Shown here one piece after another: positions 58,606-64,000 of a stretch of DNA of 64,000 nt. Under the pieces are notes generated by a model. The model saw only the letters and a program-made list of their open reading frames with translations. It had not been told where the DNA came from and searched no databases. The position numbers and the translations under genes are program-made. The stretch comes from Mixophyes australis (taxonomy: Eukaryota > Chordata > Amphibia > Anura > Limnodynastidae), in the NCBI GenBank assembly GCA_036250195.1, contig JAVHZZ010000004.1, forward strand, positions 161,012,727-161,076,726, written 5' to 3'. Each line of letters starts with the position of its first letter. The first letter of the stretch is position 1.

Positions 58606-61600
58606 GTGAGTGTGCCGTCTATAAAGACCCTTTCCTTAACAGCTAATTGGGGCAATATGTCTCAGACGACAGATGTGTTGGGCCAGAGGTCACTCGCGAT
58701 TGCTTCACATGCGATTTAGTTACCCACATGAACTTTCCACAAAGATGGAAAGAAGTAATCACTTTTATTTGTAAAGTCAAAGGGGGTCTCTACGGGAAGC
58801 ATGACTTGGTGAGTTATCTATTACAATGCAACATGGGTACTATACAGTAATTTATCTTCAGTCACTTGTGTGCAAAACGGTTGCAGCTTTTTAAAGGATT
58901 ATTTTTAAATGTAACATGTCTAACTGCAACATCTAGAATGTTACCAGCAGAACCCATTTTCACAGAACAAGTTAATTCTTTTCTTTTCAAACCATTCTGG
59001 GATTTGTAGCCTTTGATTTCAACATTCTGGATTAACCCATTCTGTCTCCAACCAGCTAGTAGCTATAAGCAGGTATTAAAATAGATTCTAAGCACCAGTC
59101 CCAGATTTTTCTCCAATACTATCCAACCACACATTTGCTTTTAACTTTGGGAGATTTTGATTGGCCTTACAAATTAAAGTATTTATATATATATTAGAAT
59201 GCCTCAGGCTCAGTTTGTTAGAGACATCCTCAAAGCAGCGTAGGAATTCAGTTACTGGCCTGGTACAATACACAATTGCTGCAAGAGAAAAAGTAGTTTT
59301 CAAAGTGTTAAATATAGAAACAACTTGAAATAAGTGGATATAAGTTGTAACAGATGTGAATAAATATTTCATATATTAGAGTTTGCATAATGTGTAGAAA
59401 TTTATAGAAACATACAATTCTCAACTTTGCAAGGTTTAAAAATTAAAGTTTAATTTCTGGTCTTTCCAGCCAAGAACTTCTTTTGATACAACAGGAGGCA
59501 GTCCCAATACAATGCAGTGCTGAAGCTTAATTTGATTTTCATGAACATTATTACAAATGTGGTCTCAACCTTTAAGCTTGAGATGCCATAGTTATGTATC
59601 TTAAGGCAGGATTTGTTAGTTGCTATTTGCTAGGTAGGCCAACCAGCATCAGTCATCCCTGATATTTTCACAACCCCATTTTGAACCTCCCAAGTTTTCT
59701 TGGGGGATTCAGTATTGGTGTTCAATCAGTAATGTTAAGGCTTTGAGACTCCCTTAATGTAGTAAAAAGTGAGTTATCCAAGGTTCAGATAGTTTAAAAT
59801 GCATAGCATTATGGATTATGCTACCTTTCTATATTAATTGAGTCTCATTTACGTAAATGGTAGAAGCACAAAAGCACAATCCCCTTTTCATATAGCAAAT
59901 TTAAATTTGTATCAAGGTACATTGGTGCTTTTTTATGACTAATTTATCTAATGGCAGTGGTAGAATTTTACTATTTGTCATTGCTTAGCATGTCTTATGT
60001 GTGAAAAAGAACTGTGGCCTGTTCAGATGGGTTCCCCTCTCAACTTTGTCCTGTACCCAACCAACCTTAAGAGAGTACCTTATTTTGAGATGTGAGACCA
60101 GCCATATGTTATAACTGCAATTCCCCTGACTGCTACAGCAGAAGGATCTGCACTTTTTCTAATTCATGAATATAAGTTAATATGATTAATGTTGGATGGA
60201 GTGACTTCAGCTTTCCTGAGCCCCCCTAACATCTATACTATCATTGTATAGCACATTATAATAAGTCTATGTCAGAAAGTCTAAACATGGGACCATTGTC
60301 AAACTCTGTAAGCACAACACCTAACTTACAGCTGAGACAGAATGTGCAGAGCTGCCTAAGAAGTGATCAGAGCTGTTTTTCAGACGTTAAGTATGGCTGA
60401 GCTGAAATAATAAAATATGCTGCTCTCCAAAGGAGATGGGGCAGGGGAAGATATAAGGTGGAGAATCCATTTAAACATATCTACAGATTATTTGCACTTG
60501 TAATTAAATATAACATAGGATGGATTCAAAATACAAATAAAAATCATAAGGACCGAAACAGAGGCATTTTTTTCATCTGTGAATGTTTTATTTTCAGTCA
60601 TGGTTACTGCCCTTTTGTCTTACTCAATAATGATGGTTTATGCATTTACTAACAATACTTCAAGTGTGCAGTTGATTGCAATTTTTCCGTAAATTGTGTT
60701 ATTGCTGAAGATTTCTGTACATGTATTTGATTGGAGCCAATATAAAGCATAAGAACTGAAGCTTGATGGAAATGGCTGTAGGATGTGGAGGCAACTGATT
60801 ATTGGCCAATTACATAATATAGCAATGAATGATGTTGATTAAATACATCTCTATAAACATTCTGCACAGATTCAGTTTAATGGGTAAAGTATTGTGACAA
60901 CACAAAGGTACAATACAACCAAGAGCAGCTCAGGAATGTAATGTAAAACATGATCTTTAGTGTCTGTTCTAGAGCTTGTTTAGCACAATCTTTTCACAGA
61001 GTAGATCATGTTGACTGTACATGGTAATACCTTTAATTGGGCCAACCTAATAGTTCAGAGATGGAGAACAGAGCTTTTAAATCCCCATAGACTTCTCCTT
61101 TCATTTGTAGATTACACAGATAAAATGAAAACAATATGGACACATTTTTCATTTTCCCTTGAGAGGATCAGTTTCAGGCACACTGAGCAATTTGCTGGAA
61201 TGTAAGATGACTTGAATTCAAGCAATACAAAGAAAAAAAAAATCCACTGAAATCTACATTGTGAAAATAAAAAAGGGTATTTTTGTAGTGTTTCAATGTA
61301 AAACATGTCTCAATCCTTTTTATATAAAATACCCATAATGCAAAACCCACTTTAAGCATCCACTTGCTCTTCATATTGACTGCTAAGTATCAAACACTGC
61401 AATATGTTATCATTCAGCACTTCGTGATGCATGGGACAACTACCCTGATATAATACATTAGCCTTTGCTAAACAATGAACTCATCATGGCACTTAGACCA
61501 CATGAACAAGTTAAAGTATACAATCACTTGATCGGTATTAGTGCTACCGATATCAGCTTTACCTATCAAATATAGTAATAAAAACAATGTATGTGTGCAC

Positions 61601-62118
61601 AGAGTAAAAAATAGCAATAAAATAAATTGATGATGGTCCAGATATAATCTTTTTAGTGTTCATATTATGTCCTCCTGTATCCTGAACTGCAACACCTGCA
61701 GGCACATGTGTGCTTAAACCTATCCCTGAAAGCCATTGGTCTTTGTGAGATCTTGGAAGGTTGCCTTACCGGATCTACAGATACTGCTATTATACAATCC
61801 AGAGCACTACTGCAGAGTGCTCCACACTTCTACCAATTTGCGCTTAGACAGCACCTGTTCAGTTACCAGGATTTAATTTGTTCTTGAAACCTCCCTGTCA
61901 AGTCTCTGTACCCTGTCCAGGACCTCCCTTTCAGGGAGGGCATACAGACGTTTTATCACGAAAGATCCGAAATCATGACAAAGAGGTCAATGGAGGCTGC
62001 AGCCCCCGCAAGATACATATGGGTGTACAAAAACAGTATTTAACCTTTAGAACTGAATATTACTTCCATAACATTGGAACTGTACTTATACACTAAACTG
62101 TATGGTGATTCGCATGAA

Positions 62119-62210
62119 CAGGGCCCGATTAAGGGTTCCAGCCGCCCTAGGCTATTACCGCTGCAGCGCCCCCCCCCCCCTCTCCCAATATAAGTGTATA
62201 GGAATACTCG
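62119..62210 (+). mobile_element. hAT-like element left end
   Basis: CAGGGCCCGATTAAGGGTTC followed by CCAGCCGCCCTAGGC resembles hAT-type non-autonomous termini such as 54790-55172, with a C13 run at 62167-62180. No matching right end or repeat of the preceding 8-mer CGCATGAA was found in the window. The minisatellite 430 bp downstream may be part of the same element. Confidence 0.55.
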
Positions 62211-62639
62211 GAGAATTCGCCAGCATTCAAAATTAGACAGATTGTGCATTCTCTCTTACCTGTTCTTGCTCTTCTCTCTTCCCTGTTCTTGCAGCTTTGT
62301 TGTCTTCTAGCTGGCTTCTGGAAAGTCGGAGTCCTGTTTTGAAAATATGCAGCAATTGTATTATAATGCTAAATGTTAACAAAGCCTGAATGATTAGGCT
62401 CCAAAACACAACAGTCCATTATGGATATATAAAACTACCCCATAGCACAGGCATATGTAGGCAATAAAATATATGAAAATTGTTGTCAAAGAGCTACAAT
62501 CAAATATAAACCTCTATCAGCCCCATCTGACTAAAATGTTGCATTCTAATGACCCTGGAACCACAGAGACCATCCTCATAACCGTCACACAATACAAAGA
62601 TTATGCCCCCCCAAAGCTGCTCTATTTTTTTTAAATATT

Positions 62640-63150
62640 CCCCTCAACCATTTCATCAGCCCTGTTCAGCCTCTTCAACTGACCCCATTAGCATTGTCAA
62701 CTGCCCCCTTTAGCCTCTTCACCTGCCCCTTTAGAATTATCTGCCCCCATTAGCATTGTTACCTGCCCCCATTAGCCTCTTTAGCCATTAGCATTGCTAT
62801 CTGCCCCTATTATCATTGTTACTTGCCCCATTAGCTTCTTCACCTGCCCCTTTAGAATTATCTGCCCCATTAGCATTGTTACCTGCTCCCCATTAGCCTC
62901 TTCTCCTGCCCCCTTTAGCCTCTTTAGCCATTAGCATTGCTATCTGCCCCTATTATCATTGTTACTTGCCCCATTTGCTTCTTCACCTGCCCCTTTAGAA
63001 TTATCTGCCCCCATTAGCATTGTTAGCTGCCCCCATTAGCCTTTTTTCCTGCCCCCATTAGCATTGTTATCTGCCCCATTAGCATTGTTACCTGCCCCCA
63101 TTAGCCTCTTACTGCCCATTTAGCATTACCTGCCCCCATTAGCAATGTCA
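62640..63150 (+). repeat. Compound minisatellite (~22-bp unit, 121/143-bp order)
   Basis: Variants of CTGCCCCCATTAGCATTGTT repeat imperfectly across about 500 bp, with interspersed CCCATTAGCCTCTT and CCCTTTAGAATTAT versions. The GAATTAT landmark recurs at 62734, 62855 and 62998, spacings of 121 and 143 bp that differ by one 22-bp unit. So it has a higher-order structure, less regular than the array at 31475-32098. Confidence 0.9.
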
Positions 63151-64000
63151 CCTGCCGGACCATCATCAATTTATTTTATTGGTATTTTCTACTCTGAGGA
63201 TTTTCTATGCACACATACATTGTTTTTCTAACTATATTTGATAAGTAAAGTTTATATCTGTTGCACTAATACTGATTGTATACTATAACTTATGTATATG
63301 GTCTGATTTTGCTACCTTCCATCTAGCTAAAATCTTTATTCACATACTGTGTGCCTAGGGGGTTGAACAAATTACCTATTACTATTAACCTTAATGAAAG
63401 GACATTGAGTTTTGCTTTCTCTATTCCACTTACCTCCCTAAAAATGGCAGCCCTATACGCACAACTTTCCCCACTAAAGGCAGCACAGACCGTCATTCCT
63501 CTTTACATTCATCATGGGACTTGACTAATAATTTAGATAATATTTTTCTTTTTAAATTGTGAAACTTGCAAGGTAGGAGAAGAAATAATGCTTTCCTAAA
63601 GCTATAAAAGATACCGAGTGACCTTTGCAAGTCAATGGGCAGAACCACAAATCCTGATGTGGGCTGGAATCAAATAAGAAGCTAACAATAACCTGCATTG
63701 TAATGCAGACTCAATCATTTCTGGCATTTTCACAAATTGGTGGAAATCAGCACTGACATTTCCTTATACAGGTAGCTGGACTTAGGAATCTAAATAGGGA
63801 ATTACATACTGAGCTGCTTGAAATCTTAAAGGAGACACTTCTATGTTATTTAAAATGATAGTACTGCCTGTATATTTAGAAAGAGAAGCATAGTTTTATT
63901 CCACAACTTAGGTTATTCTGACTTGGATTAATTTAAGTAAAACATCGATCTTAAAATCCCACATGAAAATAATAGACTTTATGGTTTCAAGGGGGAGGGA

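Larger units (their letters stand above)
58606..64000 (+). other. CELF2: CELF2-like intron (3' part of window)
   Basis: The intron begins GTGAGT and runs beyond the window. The exon completing RRM2 (RNP1) is not within the 5.4 kb shown. From 58610 to 62110 I see no repeats with clear ends and no genes. From 62119 on there are a hAT-like fragment and a minisatellite. From 63160 to 64000 nothing is recognised. Confidence 0.85.

Noticed and set aside
58431..58646. A 71-codon gene starting at 58431
   Set aside because: The central part is the 135-nt CELF2 exon. The apparent start and end are intronic read-through on both sides of the splice sites.

Overview
This window reads as vertebrate, probably anuran amphibian, intronic DNA. 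It is AT-rich, has no long open reading frames, and is full of decayed mobile elements. The only host coding sequence I can support is two short plus-strand exons, 36437-36485 (49 nt) and 58471-58605 (135 nt). They join in frame and encode the start of the second RNA-recognition motif (RRM2) of a CUGBP/ELAV-like splicing regulator. Residues such as VSKKCNEND and FSPFGQ point to CELF2 rather than CELF1. The whole window is therefore the inside of a CELF2-like gene: over 36 kb of upstream intron, a 21,985-bp intron between the exons, and over 5 kb of downstream intron.

The rest is mostly transposon archaeology. Positions 1-4400 hold two palindromic MITEs and a decayed minus-strand endogenous retroviral pol. 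Positions 12-14 kb hold a broken L2-type LINE and a foldback MITE. Positions 16-20 kb hold a SINE fragment, two copies of a ~320-bp MITE family (a third lies at 40.8 kb), a ~930-bp inverted-repeat element and a nested MITE. Positions 27-30 kb hold a LINE 3' end, an almost full-length tRNA-derived SINE and a complete but dead Tc1/mariner transposon with TA target sites. Positions 30.7-32.5 kb hold a complete 1.8-kb hAT-type element that carries a smaller hAT MITE, a 24-copy 26-bp minisatellite and a perfect 28-bp-stem hairpin.

The large intron carries LINE 3' ends, SINEs, three hAT MITEs with 8-bp target duplications (44.6, 46.2 and 54.8 kb), TA-type foldback MITEs and an unclassified ~410-bp palindrome (53.2 kb). 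The last 2 kb hold a hAT-like fragment followed by a second, higher-order minisatellite.

Several repeat-poor tracts (around 8.2-9.8, 25.9-26.6, 30.1-30.7, 38.6-38.9, 46.9-47.3 and 50.3-50.5 kb) have the texture of conserved non-coding sequence. That is a guess without an alignment. I found no bacterial-type operon, CRISPR array or clearly new biological system. The most unusual structures are the composite hAT element with its minisatellite and hairpin, and the 3' tail shared between the LINEs and the SINE.
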